The notes under the pieces are model-generated. The model saw only the letters and a program-made list of their open reading frames with translations, was not told the DNA's origin and did no database searches. Both the position numbers and the translations under genes were made by a program. Positions 33,231 through 46,042 of a stretch of 64,000 nucleotides of DNA are shown here, piece by piece. This DNA is from Sclerodactyla briareus (taxonomy: Eukaryota > Echinodermata > Holothuroidea > Dendrochirotida > Sclerodactylidae): positions 62,001 to 126,000 of the forward strand of contig JAODTK010000267.1 in assembly GCA_026419785.1 (NCBI GenBank), given 5' to 3'. Position 1 is the stretch's first letter. Each line of letters starts with the position of its first letter.

Positions 33231-34510
33231 AAATGTGGACTACCGTTGGAACTGACAACAACGATGGGGATTCAGGGACGTAGCTATAGGGTCCTAGGAT
33301 TGAGCTGAAGAGTAAAAAGTCCACTGGCTGGATTTTCATGCTTCCAACTCACCCTACCCCCATACTGAAAGGTACTTTATTGCGTTTCCATTTTTGTCAT
33401 TTTGGTTTGGGGGCTTTCTTTTTTCAGTTTAAGAAGTTTTATCTAAAAAAAAATTGGAGACTGAGAATTCACAATATGAGAAGTTCAGTGAGTCAATTGA
33501 GGCCCTCTCAGCGAGATCTGTTTTCGTGAATGGCTGTGGAGACCCTATATCCACTACTGCCGGAAGATGGCAACTCCGGATCATCAAGCTCGAGTAAGAT
33601 ACAGAAGTAACACACGCTATAACTGTACTCTCTATACCAAAGGCTATTCATAATGCATTCAGACTGGCATTAAAGGCACTCTCGTTTTTGGAAGAGGAGA
33701 GGGTAGTGGGGGGCTGGACGCCACAAGACTCCCGACTGACAGCAGTGGCGAATCGTAAGTTTTAACAAATCAGTGACGTAGGGAACGTTAATTTTGATAG
33801 GTGCTGAAGATAATGGATCTGGGGGCAGCGCACGGTCAAGGGGAGGGGTTTGTCCCCTTTGCAACCCCCTTGCAAAGTTTTTGCATTCCCGGTGAAACGT
33901 AGATGAATTGGTGCCAATATAGCACTCCAAAATACTCACTCACATTCCAGAAATATGTCATAATTGTTCACCATGGTCATATTGTGCTCTGAATATGTGC
34001 TTTTCCTGCCAAATCGAATCGCGGCAGCAAGATTGAGTAAATTTAGATCTTACTTTAAGAAGACAGCCGACCCCCCATCCTGGGCCTCCTCCCACTTAGA
34101 GAATTTTTGATATCAGGGGGCCTTAGAGCAATCTGACTGATGCATTATTAACTCCGTCAACAATTCAATTCGTTCCAGAAATAACTGTGCATGTTTCACG
34201 TATTGATGCCGACTTGCTACTCGGGATCTTGATTTTTTTTAACAAATTGTTACTGAGCTCCAAATGGGCAGCAAGTAGGGCTGCTTCCTTGGGTGGGTTG
34301 GTGTATTTTACCTGGCAGCGGACCCCCAAACATAGGCATACGTGACTATTCCAATTTAGAGGGCCGGACACAAATTCCGCCTAAAATTTTAATGGGTCAC
34401 CGGAAGATGGTACAGTGTGCGCCCAATGTTGGACGGTTTTCGGGCATTTTATCAAAAATGTTGCCATTCAGCCATTGGCGTTGCAATGATTTTGTAATAC
34501 AGGGTAACTA
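33231..34510. other. No gene; hAT-like end fragments
   Basis: CAGGGACGTAGC (33,276), CAGTGGCGAATC (33,744) and CAGTGACGTAGG (about 33,772) resemble hAT-type left termini, but I find no partners. A GGGGAGGGG/TTGTCCCC stretch near 33,840 is poly-C repeat debris. Confidence 0.4.
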
Positions 34511-34871
34511 GGGGGGGGGGGGCAGAGACGTTTCGCAGAGGGAATAAGAAATACTATATAAGCGGAGCGCCACCATAGTTGGGCGCGTGGATTCGCGCAG
34601 GAATTTTTTTGCGCAAGCCACGCCCAGATGGCCAGAAATGCCCTCTCCCAGGCGTTTTGGGCAGCATGTACAAGCTTAGATAAGCATTAAAAAAAAAATC
34701 TGTAACACTGGAAAAATTTAAATTTGTCACACCTCCGGTTGTAGAGCTTGCCCCGACTTGAACTTTTTTGGGCCAGGCTGTCAAAAGTTGTTGCTCCATA
34801 CTACGGCTCTTGGTGCGTGCGAAGCGCAATTTTTAAAAAAAAAAAAAAAATTTGGGGGGGGGGGGGGGGGG
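34511..34871. repeat. Poly-G/poly-A bearing dispersed repeat
   Basis: G12 (34,511-34,522), AGCGGAGCGCCACCATAGTT (34,561-34,580), then A16 (34,835-34,850) and G18 (34,854-34,871). The reverse complement of the GCGCCACC block matches GGTGGCGCTCCGCTT near 40,252 and GGTGGCGCTCCG near 39,980, so this is a dispersed family. Confidence 0.6.
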
Positions 34872-35406
34872 TTCCCCCTTGCACATTGGCAAAACAGGAT
34901 CTCGTATGCCTACACCTCCGCTGACTATCCAGGATGTTATTTGTATATTTTAACCCTATGCGGAATTACAAAAGTGCACTAGCCCTAATGTAAATAAAGC
35001 TTTTCCATTTTGGTTGTACGCGAATCTAATCCTTATCAATCTGTAATAATAACAATAGACCAATTGATTGCCATACAATTCCAAAGCAACTCGGCTGTCG
35101 TTTTGTCGCTGTCGAAGTTTGTTATTGCGAAAATTTTTGCACATTATCTGGATAATATATGAAAAAAAAATTGCTATACAATACCTCTTGTAAAGGTATG
35201 GCACCGTGTTAACATGAAGAAAAAAGAGTCTTTTGGTTGGTTGGGACAATATACAAAGTTGACTGGGCCTCGGACCTCAGTCGTAAAAAACACAATCTGA
35301 AGATCTTGTCAAAAAAGTTTTCCAACTGATATTCGAAAAACTCCAAACTGCAATTCGCTCTTACCATTTTGGGGGGACCCGCCCCCCCCCCCCCCCCCTC
35401 CCCACC

Positions 35407-35459
<53 letters not shown>

Positions 35460-36158
35460 CTCGCGACGTCCCTGTGGGCATTTCAAGTCATTGGAGGCAA
35501 ATGGAAAACTTTTTCAGTGCTTCCTCTCAACGAGTCACACAAAGGCTGTCTTTCTTGCCGAGGAGGATTCTAACGTCCGGGCCGGTTTACCCGTCTGCAA
35601 GGTCTATATAGTTATTGAACTGGAAAGGGCAGTCGTAGTTGGACAAAACAGCATGAGGAAAAATTTGAATTGACGTGTGCTGGGCGTCCTGATATAATTT
35701 TGTTCGACTCATATACACTATTGCTTTCAATAGGGTTGACTTCCAGCCAAAAAGCCTCTGATGTGTTTGTGTGTCATGCAAGCGCAGTAAAATGTATACA
35801 ACAGTTGGAAACCTGGAATAATTACAGTATTGCATTTAAATCATTATTCATTTTACTGAGCTTAGTATCACATGCACGTGTAATTTGTTCATAGCGTGGG
35901 TAATCAAGTTAGTCCCCTGGACGCCGAAAAGTCAGTACGAAAATTTGTATTAAATCTAATTGGAAATCCGTATTAAAACGAAATCACTAAGCCACATAGA
36001 ATCCGAATATTTTATACTGCTTCAACATGTCACATGCTGCAGTAGTAGCTTAAGATAATATATTCCGGATCCAATTGTCGTTTCTCTCTTAGGGAAGCAG
36101 TCGGGAAGGATGTTCGGGGGATTTTTGTACGACAATAGGGCCCCCGAAACCTATTTCG
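34872..36158. other. No recognisable gene
   Basis: Non-coding apart from short chance frames. It is split by the poly-C tract at 35,382-35,458, whose Pro/Gly open frames are artefacts. Confidence 0.45.
35382..35458. repeat. Long poly-C tract (C17, then C51)
   Basis: C17 (35,382-35,398) and, after a short TCCCCACCA-like interruption, 51 uninterrupted C (35,408-35,458). This is the longest homopolymer in the window. Confidence 0.95.
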
Positions 36159-36509
36159 TTGTTTGGTGGGAATAAATATGGCGATGTGGCTTGTGACTAC
36201 GTTATCTTCAAATCAATGTTACGAGGATCGAGTGAAGAAGAAGAGACGGTGGTCATAAAAACAACGCGTACATTCAGACTCAAGCAGATCAACTACCATC
36301 TCAGGTGCAAGTACCATACTGGGAGATATAGGCGGGTCAATGATAACATAGTAATTGATGCATATGTTATTCAAAGATTAGCTGTAACTAGGCGAGTTTT
36401 CAATTGTAGCGATGTGTGGGCATGCTCGGTGAAGTATTATATTTGTATTTTGCTAAGTAAACAAACTGAGGCAATCGAGCGATTGACAAGCGTAGGACCT
36501 ATCTGTTAA
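36159..36509 (+). CDS. Hypothetical 116-codon open frame
   Basis: Open from an ATG at 36,159. The product begins MFGGNKYGDVACDYV, has a basic middle (KTTRTFRLKQINYHLRCKYH) and ends TSVGPIC. I see no signal peptide, membrane span or family motif. It could be a chance frame or an exon fragment. Neighbours give no help. Confidence 0.18.
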   Translation: MFGGNKYGDVACDYVIFKSMLRGSSEEEETVVIKTTRTFRLKQINYHLRCKYHTGRYRRVNDNIVIDAYVIQRLAVTRRVFNCSDVWACSVKYYICILLSKQTEAIERLTSVGPIC

Positions 36510-37859
36510 TACGATTGCGCCTTCCAAACCCAGAGAACTGTGGAACATCTATGAATTGCTACCCCTCGTTCGTCAACAAAATATAATCAAATTTTCTTAC
36601 ACATATGCAGTTCCAGGGTATCTGCATTTGTGCTAATTTAGTCGGGGCAGCCGACCTTCCATGAAGGAAATGCGCAGCCTAATGACTCTCACGGCAAGCA
36701 CGTTCGGTGTATCCTAAAGTTTTGTTCACCACAATGTAAGGTTAATTGCATGAGCGCTAACGGTAAACGTGCCTAACGTATTTCAATTAGAGATGAGCGT
36801 GTGAATGTGGGACTCTTGATTTGTATCTTGGGCCTGGGGTATGGTTCATTTATGGTGACGGCTATATTAGGATCACCTAGTTGTTCTGGTCACCTAATAT
36901 GTGCATGTTAAAGGTAGTACAGTTAAGGAATGGCTTGTCATATCGACAAGAATGTATCGGTCGATTTTCAGTTTCGCCACACTAACACAATCGTTAGTTG
37001 TGGTGGGACGGAACCATATCTCCAAGCCATTTCTTCCATGATCACAGCAGGCGGGGAAACCCCGATCACACAGGGCCTTCCGATTGCCAGTGCCACGCGT
37101 AGGCAATATTTCCATAGCATGGGGTCTAGTGACTCTGTATACTTGCAGTAACGGCGAAGCGATGGCCAGTCTGTGGCGTTAACTGTGATATGCTTGTTGG
37201 AGGTGGGTGAACGGGCTTTTATGGACAATTGACCCATTTAACTCCATTCACATTTGTCAGCAAGGAGAGTGGATGGCAAAAAGCGAGCATGAGGCTGCCG
37301 TTTGTATAATTGGTCGAACGGCAAGTTTCAACAAGGTTAGCACTTTCGCATTGTTTAATTCAAGGAAATAGGGGTCAGCACAGTGTAGATAGGCGGACCC
37401 GAGATTGTCGTGGTGACACAACATATGCTAGACAAACAAGGATAGGCCTCGGTCCAAAAGTACTCATGTCTAACGGAGACACTCCGTTAGTTATGATCAC
37501 GGGGTTCCTTAGTTTTGACCACAAGTTTCTGACTCATTGGAAAAGCGGTTTATCTTACACCGTATATCAGAAGTTGTTGTTTGTAGTATTGTTGATACTT
37601 ACGAATCTATCCAACTACGGAGGTGCTCATAACCTGTGTTATTGATTCATTACCTAAAGGACAATTCAGGATGAAATTTAATGGCCGACTCGTATAACAG
37701 CTAAAGAAAACCAAATGGCAGTTTAAAACCGATGTTCAGACGACGCTTCGTTCCAAAGTTAGATTCCTCCGAAGTTGATGCTGGATATTGCGCAATGTTC
37801 GAAAACGATATAGATAGATAGAACAGGGTGGCCAACCCCCGCGTTGTTGAAACGATAAG
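36510..37859. other. No recognisable gene
   Basis: Several overlapping 60-110 codon frames on both strands (36,894-37,237 and 37,310-37,645) lack motifs. Overlap on opposite strands is typical of chance frames. Confidence 0.4.
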
Positions 37860-38170
37860 GCCAGAATTAAGCTCGATCAGTTGAATTTGGCATGCAGCTT
37901 CCTAATGAGAGGGGCAAGCAACTATTTTGATTTTGGTGTAGACCTGGGTTCTTTCGCTGGAAATGGGAGAAAATTCAGTTTCAGCATGTTTGCTGTTGAA
38001 TGCACGATAACTCGCCCCGCTTCGAGTATCAATCTCATACTCAGTATGTGGGTCACCATGATGAACACATGATCCGTATCTTCTGAGGGCCAAGACGAAG
38101 GTAATCCTGACTCAACAGGGGTCTAAGTGAAGAACCTTGAAGTGACATTGATCTGAACTAGAAGTCGATC
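37860..38170. repeat. Solitary relic of the 23.3-kb ~300-bp repeat family
   Basis: Blocks GATCAGTTGAATTTGG, AGCTTCCTAATGAG, GATTTTGGTGTAGACCTG and AACACATGATCCGTATCTTC correspond in order to blocks of the 23,319-24,600 units. Confidence 0.6.
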
Positions 38171-39154
38171 GATCAGGCTAAAATGTGTTGCTTTCTCTGG
38201 AAAAGAGTACAAGAACCCATTGATTTTTGGGGGTCTTCCAATTTCGATGGACAAACAAGTCACTTGTGTAAAAAAGCTCACACAGATGTTTAGCTAACAT
38301 ATCATCTTGCGTTGTGTTAGAAATTTTGTAGTCACATAACGGTTGTGTTAGTTTATTCAGAAGTTGTGTCACTGCAAATTAACAAACGTTGTGTTATTCT
38401 ACACAACGCGAGCTGGGTGGAAAATTCCATTTTTTAAATTAACCCATGATTACGATAGGAATGGTGGGTCACCAGCAGACAATGTTTCATGAAAACCACA
38501 TACACATTCTCAAGTCCACCTTGTTGCAACCTAGTGGTGACAAAGTTGTGCAGAGGAATAAAATATAACAATCTTCCACTATGGAAATGAGGGGTACGAA
38601 TAATTTGGTAAATGTTTTCAAAATATTTTATTACTGTGAAGCTTTCTACGGGCATAATCCATAGGTGTTCGCGAAGTAACCTGGAGTGGCCCATAAGTAA
38701 GTTCCGTCTCTGTCAGACTAACTAACTAGACACGCACCAATGTTTTTTGTTACGAAAAGTAATACTTGCACATGTTTATAATATAGCGCGTTTTACCACT
38801 GGAATAACTAATTCAAAGCGACTTCGGAAATTTGATTATAGAGGAATAATAGATTAGTGAAATACTCGTTGAAAGAAAAGTTTCTGTGGTGTGAGGATGG
38901 AATAAATTATATAGTATTGAATTTAATATCAATGCAATTGATAATATTAAGACAGTATCTTTGAAAAAATGGGAGATAAATTTCGCTCATATTGCTTAAA
39001 TAGCAAAAATATGGCTACCATGTAAATATCATCACACACAAAAAATTCACTAGATGTAGAATTCCTCTTCAAGATTGACGGATACATTCGACCTTTTACC
39101 TTATGAACTGTTTTTATATTAAAAGGAATAAAAGTCAATGGTCATGTAATAGAT
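38171..39154. other. No gene; short GTTGTGTTA motif series
   Basis: GTTGTGTTA or GTTGTGTCA occurs four times between 38,311 and 38,397, followed by its inverse in ACACAACG. The rest is AT-rich without a supportable gene. Confidence 0.45.
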
Positions 39155-39510
39155 TTGCCTTTAAATAGACAGGTGAAAAAAGAGACATATCAAAACCCAT
39201 ACAGCAAATTAGGAGGTTTCAACATGTTGCCTTGTTGGGAGATATCAGTTTCCTTCGAGGCATTTGAGCCATCGTCACATCAGGGAGCATCATGGACGGT
39301 ACTTCGTCGCCCTTATCAGGGACTGGGAAATGTGGCTTGTTATCTCAGAAGGGTAAAGCCAATGAGGAGAATAAAAAGGAAGAGCTGCGCCGCGAGCCCG
39401 AGTCAGGGACGCACTTCTGGTGTACAATTGAAGAAAAGAGGAGGAGAATGGAGAAGTTCGAGCAGGGTGGAGCAAAACTGAAGTGTTTACAAAAATATTT
39501 ACATGAGTGA
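39155..39510 (+). other. Overlapping unassigned + open frames
   Basis: One frame (39,155-39,481) starts MPLNRQVKKETYQNPYSKLG. Another (39,292-39,510) ends in a strongly charged KRRRMEKFEQGG region. The two could be one frameshifted coding segment. The composition is protein-like, but I do not recognise it. A GAGGAGAATAAAAAGGAAG-type purine bias may explain the charge. Confidence 0.2.
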
Positions 39511-40214
39511 TCACATTTAATTGAAGCCCCCTGAAGTGAAAGGAATGGTGGTCCTTCAATGGTTCGCAGTAATGTAGCATTACATGAACGTCAAGAATTA
39601 GGCAACTTTTGGAGATTGGGCATGTTAATTGGGGATGATACATGACAAGCCCACCATTTCAATGTCTAGCGCCCCTACGAGAACTAGGGATAAGCCACTG
39701 CATCAGCTCCGTAAGAAGAATCAGAGAAGAGTGGGATAGTTGCATTCTGGCATTCTAGGAGGCCAAAATTTCCGTGTACGCTACGCGTCAGCCGATGCTG
39801 GCTCTCGACTCAGATAGTAACTTGACAATCCTATGATATCCAGCAAAACAGCACACACCCCTCCCCCCTCACAGCGCCGCCCACTGAAAGAAATTCTGGC
39901 TGCCCTACCAAATGTACCTTTCCTGCAATTTGAGTTACCTAATCCTCTCAAAATTTCCGCAACGATCTGTTCCAAGCGATGGTGGCGCTCCGTTTGATAA
40001 TCGAGAAAATCATCCCAACATTTCACAGCAGGTGGGTACATTAACACGCATACTGTCACTTTGCCGGTCAGATATCAATGGCTGAAATGAAGGAAGTTGG
40101 GTTGCTAGCTCCAATTGTTCACCAAATTGTTAACTTGCAGTGGGTTCTTCGTATTGTTTGGCTTGTAATCAATTAGGCCCAGTAAGTGATATTTCCTTTA
40201 GGAGGTATAACAAG
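39511..40214. other. No gene; dispersed-repeat debris
   Basis: TACGCTACGCGTCAGCCGAT (39,778) and GGTGGCGCTCCGTTTGAT (39,980) are fragments of the family also seen at 34,561 and 40,230. Confidence 0.45.
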
Positions 40215-40340
40215 CCAAAAATTCCTCGGTCCGCTACGCGCCAACCACGGTGGCGCTCCGCTTAGATAGTCAACCCCAGTTCACCTAGTCCCCCCCCCCC
40301 CCCACCCCCCCCCACTTCTCGAAACGGATCGACGCCCCTG
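40215..40340. repeat. Poly-C dispersed repeat with hAT-like end
   Basis: CCGCTACGCGCCAACCACGG, GGTGGCGCTCCGCTTAGATA, then C14 and C9 runs (40,290-40,313), ending CGACGCCCCTG at 40,340, which reverse-complements to CAGGGGCGTCG. Confidence 0.65.
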
Positions 40341-42185
40341 GATATATACACCCGGGAGATACACACAATTGTCAGGGACCCTTTGTTTTCGTGTCCCTGC
40401 GTCTCTTCATTCAGCTCAATGGCTCGCTTTCCATTGCACTACACCAGAAGTTACACGTCATCCTATGATATGTATCGATGAAAACGGCTTGTTTGAAACA
40501 CACATTTGAGGAATGATATTGCTGAGCGATTCACCACTCACGTATAAGGGAGGAACGAGAGGGTGCATCATTAGATGTTGTGTATGACATTTCGCGTTGA
40601 GGACAATGTCTTAAACAAGACACAAACTGTGTCGCGATTCCTAGCCATCGCTGACAGGCTAGTGGCTAAGGCCAAACCAGAAAAACTTGTATATTACCTC
40701 TATTAGATATTGTCGGTTTAATTGAAATTCCTTTCTAAATAGTCGCACACTTGGATATTCAAATATTATTCTTTCCCCTCTCTGCCCTCCCTTCTACTAC
40801 TTTTGTGGAGAACAACTGACCTCCCCATTCACCAAGTATTATTCAATTCTGACAAAGTTTGGAAAATCACAAAAAGTATGCAAACTTGACCTCCGGTGAC
40901 AAAATGAACCTGACTTTGTCACGAACAAATGATCTGATGAAGTCCCCATCCGGCAAGTTTTGTTCACTAGGCAAACTTGCAAATATGACTCCTGCTTGTT
41001 GGGTAGGTATTGGTGGATGGGCTTTTTCACTTTTTCAGACATCATTTCACTCTTTTGGCTTCAGATAAGCTTTTGACTTAACCACACAACAACAGAGGGG
41101 GGGGGGGGGGGGGGGGAGCAACAATTAGCACTTCAAGTATAGCCAGTTATGTCAGTATTGGTCTGATTAGAGGTTTCCACGATGACAACCGTATTCTTTC
41201 GAGCAGGGGTAGGTAAATAAGGGTCATTCTGTAGTTGTTCCAGATGTTAAAAGATATCTGTTCCCTTGTCTAATTGATTAAATATTATTGGAATTATATT
41301 GTTATTATTATTAAATGGAAGTAGGTTTTGGAGACATCTAAATTGCACAAACTGCACTGCGTTGTAATCAAACTCAGCTCAAACTCAATTGTCTACAATT
41401 TTGTGGGCGAGCCTGTCGTTATTGGAGGGGTGGGGGTGGTAGGGGTACGTTCCCGGATGTGCGGGTTTCGATTTTTGTTCAGAGTCACCCGCGGTGAGGG
41501 GTCTTACATGGGTACCGCTATTGTTGGAAACATGTATCAAACAGGAAGTTTCTGCCTTCCCCTACCTTCTGTATTTTCATGCTTTTTCTTCCCAGGATCT
41601 GTCAGGGGCCGTCTAGGGCCCTACACCCCACACTCTGCCATATATACCTACAGTGCCCTTTTAAATTAACTTAGATGGGCCTACTTTGTTAGAATGCCCA
41701 TATAAATCATCAAAATTTGACATAGGCCACTGGGAGTTGCATGGTTACACTGTATCTTTAACACGCAAGTAAACATTGCAAGTTTATAGGTGAGTCCTTG
41801 AGACTGGGACCGGTTATAACAACACAAACTTTGATAGCATGGGTGGAGGATATTATGCTCATTACGGCAGTGCCACAAGACAATCAGTCTGTCCAGGAAA
41901 TTGTGTGTATAATGAAAGATGGACAATTGGGATCTCATTGATATTTACATTATATCTACACACTTTCACGTGGTGGCAACTGAAGGTGCAGGTTTTCTCA
42001 ACTTGGGTATCACATACCCCTGCCTGAACGATATGTCGGGCACTGGGCACAATTATGTCAGTTTTGACACAAGCATCTTAATTTGCTGAGTGGCACGTGG
42101 CCACACAAAATATTCATAAGTTCGAACGACATATAGGCTCCCATGCATAGCAAAACTACATGCCGTTCGCCTAGACGAAGACAAT
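40341..42185. other. No recognisable gene
   Basis: Contains the G20 run listed separately and a few chance frames (40,859-41,068; 41,328-41,669; 41,681-41,938) with no motif. Confidence 0.45.
41097..41116. repeat. G20 homopolymer
   Basis: Twenty uninterrupted G. Confidence 0.95.
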
Positions 42186-42847
42186 TTTCCATTACAACTC
42201 CCTCTAAAATGGTTTTGTTGCCATATGTCGATGTCAAACGTCAAATTTAACAACTTCCAGTTTTTTAGGCTTCTTGACCTTTCACACATATATGCATTCC
42301 TTGAGATGCTCGTGATAGGAGTTTGTAATACATTAGTCTAATTCACTTATGGTTTGTCTCAACAAGACGAATCTGGTCATCACAAAAAAATTAGGCCCTC
42401 AATTCACAGGTCTAAAAGTCAACAGTTCAAAAGGTCAATGAGGTCAAAGTAGGTCACCAGATGTAAGATCGTTCTACGAACAAACTTTCCATTACGAGTA
42501 TCCCTCTAAAATGGTTTTGTTGCCAAGATGTCAATGTCAACTTCAAATTTAACAACAGTCCAGTGTTTTAGGCGGTCTTTGACCATTCCCACATGGCATT
42601 CCTTGAGATACTCGTGATAGGAGTGGCTGTATTACATCAGTCTATTCACTAGGGTTTGTCTCAACAAGACTATCTGGCATACAAAAAATTAGCAACTCAA
42701 TGTCACAAGGGTCGAAAGGTCCAACAGGGTCCAAAAGGTCAAATGAGGTCAAAGTAGTTTCACCAGATTGTAGTTCGGCAACACAAACCTTTCCATTACG
42801 TATCCCTCGAAAATTTTCGTTGCCAATATATAAGGATGGTCCCATGT
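42186..42847. repeat. ~300-bp tandem duplication, two full copies and a partial third
   Basis: TTTCCATTAC starts copies at 42,186, 42,486 and 42,790. Both full copies carry CTAAAATGGTTTTGTTGCC, CATTCCTTGAGATxCTCGTG, ATAGGAGT, GGTTTGTCTCAACAAGAC and AATGAGGTCAAAGTAG in the same order. No gene. Confidence 0.9.
42432..42456 (+). promoter_or_regulatory. Three AGGTCA hexamers in direct repeat (DR3 + DR4 geometry)
   Basis: AGGTCA at 42,432-42,437, 42,441-42,446 and 42,451-42,456, separated by 3 and 4 bases. This is the spacing of nuclear-receptor response elements. In the second tandem copy the corresponding site (42,736-42,751) has two AGGTCA spaced by 4. The match is exact, but function is not shown, and the hexamer is simply part of the repeat. 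Confidence 0.4.
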
Positions 42848-43110
42848 GACCTTAAATGACCTTGACCTAACACGAAAAACATAGGGTTCTTCCTCACCAT
42901 TCGTGCAACCCACATACCTAATGAACTTGCTACATGCTTGCGTTCCTTAGATATCTTTTCTGAAAAGCTTTCTGAAGTTTGGCCCACTCGTGACCCTGAA
43001 TGACCTTTAAACTGGCACAAAACAATGGGGTCATCCTCATTATATGTCCAACCCACATGATTAATTTGAACTTCATAACATGCTTGAATTCTTTAGATAT
43101 CGTGCTGACA
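42848..43110. repeat. ~145-bp diverged tandem duplication
   Basis: GTGACCTTAAATGACCTTGA (about 42,847) and GTGACCCTGAATGACCTTTA (about 42,992) begin two units that both continue with ACATGCTTG and TTAGATATC blocks. Confidence 0.7.
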
Positions 43111-43121
43111 AGGGGTGTCAC

Positions 43122-43151
43122 ATACACACGCAGACACACACACACACATAT
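43122..43151. repeat. (CA)n microsatellite
   Basis: Imperfect ACAC tract followed by TATAC. Confidence 0.9.
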
Positions 43152-43572
43152 ACTCACGGTGCGTGACTGCATTGATTCCGTGCCTTCGGCAGGAATCAAA
43201 AAAGGAACAGATGAAAGAGATACTATTCGCGATGCTACTTTTGATCACGATGTGCGTGAGCCTGCACCGAGTCACACAGCTGTTCTTTTCCGTGTATGGG
43301 ATTCCTTACACTAACGTCACTGTTTTTGTTTACATTCACAGAAAGCATAGCTATAAAAATGGTTTTCGCTGCGTCAATTCCAAAGTCCGTCAACCCTCCA
43401 CCCTTAGTCAAGTTCACGTTGCCTGACGCGAGCGACAATAGCCAGCGAACAATAGCCCTTGGCCAGCGACCAATAAGCTTTTTGCACTGTCACCAATACA
43501 GTGTACGGTGTTGCGCTGTGCCATCGAACGATACGGTAGTTCGATTTGAGGTTCATCTCTGTAGCGTGTTTC
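43152..43572 (+). other. Unique sequence at the satellite border, with a weak open frame
   Basis: An ATG at 43,359 in AAAATGG context opens MVFAASIPKSVNPPPLVKF and continues to 43,643, running into the satellite, so it is not a convincing gene. CCAGCGAACAATAGC and CCAGCGACCAATAAGC form a small tandem pair at about 43,441-43,480. Confidence 0.3.
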
Positions 43573-45614
43573 GCCCGGTCGCGGAAAGAGAAATTTTAAA
43601 AGGGCATTTTGGTCAAACATTTCGAAACTGTGAACGACAATGATGGGGGTGTTTCGGGTATGTGATGGGGTTGTTTCGGGTAGGTAGAGGTCCCTCTACC
43701 ACCCTGGTGGAAAAGTGTCACAGCGGGCGTTATGGGCCCGTAAATGACTTCGCGTGACGTGAACGTGGTATTAATAGGCTATAAGATCGCGATCCGCGGA
43801 AACATAGGTACTTTTCAGAGGGCATATGGTAACATTTCGTAGAACTGTGATCGACCATGATGGGGGTGATTTCGGTATGGGAGAGGTCCTTCTACCACCA
43901 CACTTTCCTACCATGGGGGAAAAGTGTCACATCGAGTACCATAGCCCCAGAAGCTGATACGGGAAGTGTGCATAGCGCAGTATTAGGCGATAAAATCGCG
44001 ATCCGGTCGTGAAAACGGAATTTTTCAGAGGTGCTTTTGGTAAACAGTTCGAAACTGTGATCGACCATGATGGGGGTGTTTCGAGTAATGGAGAGGTCCG
44101 TCACCACCACACTTCCGCTTCTCCTGGGGGCAAAGTGTCACGCGGGAGTCATGGGCCCGGGAAAGTAGGCCCCTTGACGTGAACGTGTGTATATAGGCGT
44201 AAAATCGCGATCCGGTCGGGAAACATGGTATTTTCAAGGGCATTATGGTAACAGTTCGAAACTGTGCTCGACCATGATGGGGGTGTTTCGGGTATGGGAG
44301 AGGTCCCTCTACCACCAGACCTCTCCGCTACCCTGGGGGCAAAGTGTCACCGCGAGTACCATAGCCCCAGGAAGCTAACAGGGAGTGTGACATAGACGCG
44401 TATATAGGCGATAAAATCTCGATCCGGTCGGAAAACAGGGGTATGTTTCGAAGGGCATTATGGTAACCATTTCGAACCTGTGATCGACCATGATGGGGGT
44501 GTTTTCGTAGAGGAGAGGTTCCTCTACCACACACTTCCGCTTCCTGGGGCAAGTGTCACAGCGGTCGCCCTAGGCCCGGGAAATTAGGCCCGCGTGACGT
44601 GAACGCGCATTATAGCATCAATCGCGATCCGATCTAAACATGGGTATTTTCAAATGGCATTATGGTAACATTTCGAAACTGTGAACGACAATGATGGGGG
44701 TGTTTCGGGTAGGAAGAGGTCCCTCGACCACCAAACACGTCCGCTACCTGGGGCAAAGTGTCACGCGATTACCACACCCCAGAAGGCGATACGGGAGTGT
44801 GACATAGACGCATATATAGGCGATAAAATCTCGATCGGGTCGTGAACGGATATTTTCAGAGGGCGTTTTGGTAAACTTTTCGAACCTGTGATCGACCATG
44901 ATGGGGGTGTTCGAGTAAGGGAGAGTTCGTCTACAACCACACTTCGCTTCCCTGGGGGCAAGTTGTCAACAGCTGGCGCTATGGGCCCGGGAGCGTAGGC
45001 CCGCGTGACGTGAACGTGTATTATACGCTAAAAATCGCGATCCGTCGGAAACACATGGGTTATTTTCAAAGGGCATTATGATAAACCTTTCGAAACTGTG
45101 ACCGACCATGATGGGGGTGTTTCGGTAGGGGAGAGGTCCCTTTACTACCACACTTTCGCTACCCTGGCTGTCAAAGTGTCACAGCGAGTACCAGAAGCCC
45201 CAGAAGGCTGATTCGGGAAGTGTAATATAGACTCGTAAATATGGCGCTAAAATCTCGATCCGGTCCGTGAAAACGGATATTTTCAGAGGGCGTTTTTGTA
45301 AACATTTCGAAACTGTGATCGACCATGATGGGGGTGTTTCGAGTAAGGGAGAGGTCCGTCTACCACCACACTTCCACTTCCTTGGGGGCAAGTGTCACAG
45401 CGGGCGTTATGGGCCCGGGAAAGTAGGCCCGCGTGGACGTGAACGTGGTATTATAGGCGATAAAATCGCGATCCGGTCGGAAAACATGGGTATTTTCAAA
45501 GGGCATTATGGTAAACATTTCGAAACTGTGATCGACCATGATGGGGGTGTTTCGGGTAGGGGAGAGGTCCCTCTACCACCACACTTCCGCTACCCTGGGG
45601 GCAAAGTGTCACAG

Positions 45615-46042
45615 CGAGTACCATAAGCCCCAGAAGGCTAATACGGGAAGTGTGACATAGACGCAGTATATAGGCGATAAAATCGCGATCGGTCGCGAAA
45701 ACGGATATTTTCAGAGGGCGTTTTGGTAAACATTTCGAAACTGTGATCGACCATGATGGGGGTGTTTCGGGTAGAGGAGAGGTCCCTCTACCACCACACT
45801 TCCGCTACCCTGGGGGCAAAGTGTCACAGCGGGCGCCATAGGCCCGGGAGCGTAGGCCCGCGTGACGTGAACGTGGTATTATAGGCGATAAAATCGCGAT
45901 CCGGTCGGAAAACATGGGTATTTTCAGAGGGCATTATGGTAAACATTTCGAAACTGTGAACGACAATGATGGGGGTGTTTCGGGTAGGGGAGAGGTCCCT
46001 CTACCACCACACTTCCGCTACCCTGGGGGCAAAGTGTCACAG
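45615..46042 (+). repeat. Reference higher-order dimer (A 45,615-45,829; B 45,830-46,042)
   Basis: A clean 428-bp unit, 215 bases of A followed by 213 of B. Short palindromes lie in both halves: GCGAT-AAA-ATCGC, ATCGCGAT and TTTCGAAA. No CENP-B-box-like sequence was apparent. Confidence 0.9.

Noticed and set aside
41328..41669. 113-codon + open frame
   Set aside because: No motif, low-complexity Gly/Val stretch, no splice context.
43359..43643. Open frame beginning MVFAASIPKS
   Set aside because: Runs from unique sequence into the satellite and stops there; no motif, so listed only as a weak frame.
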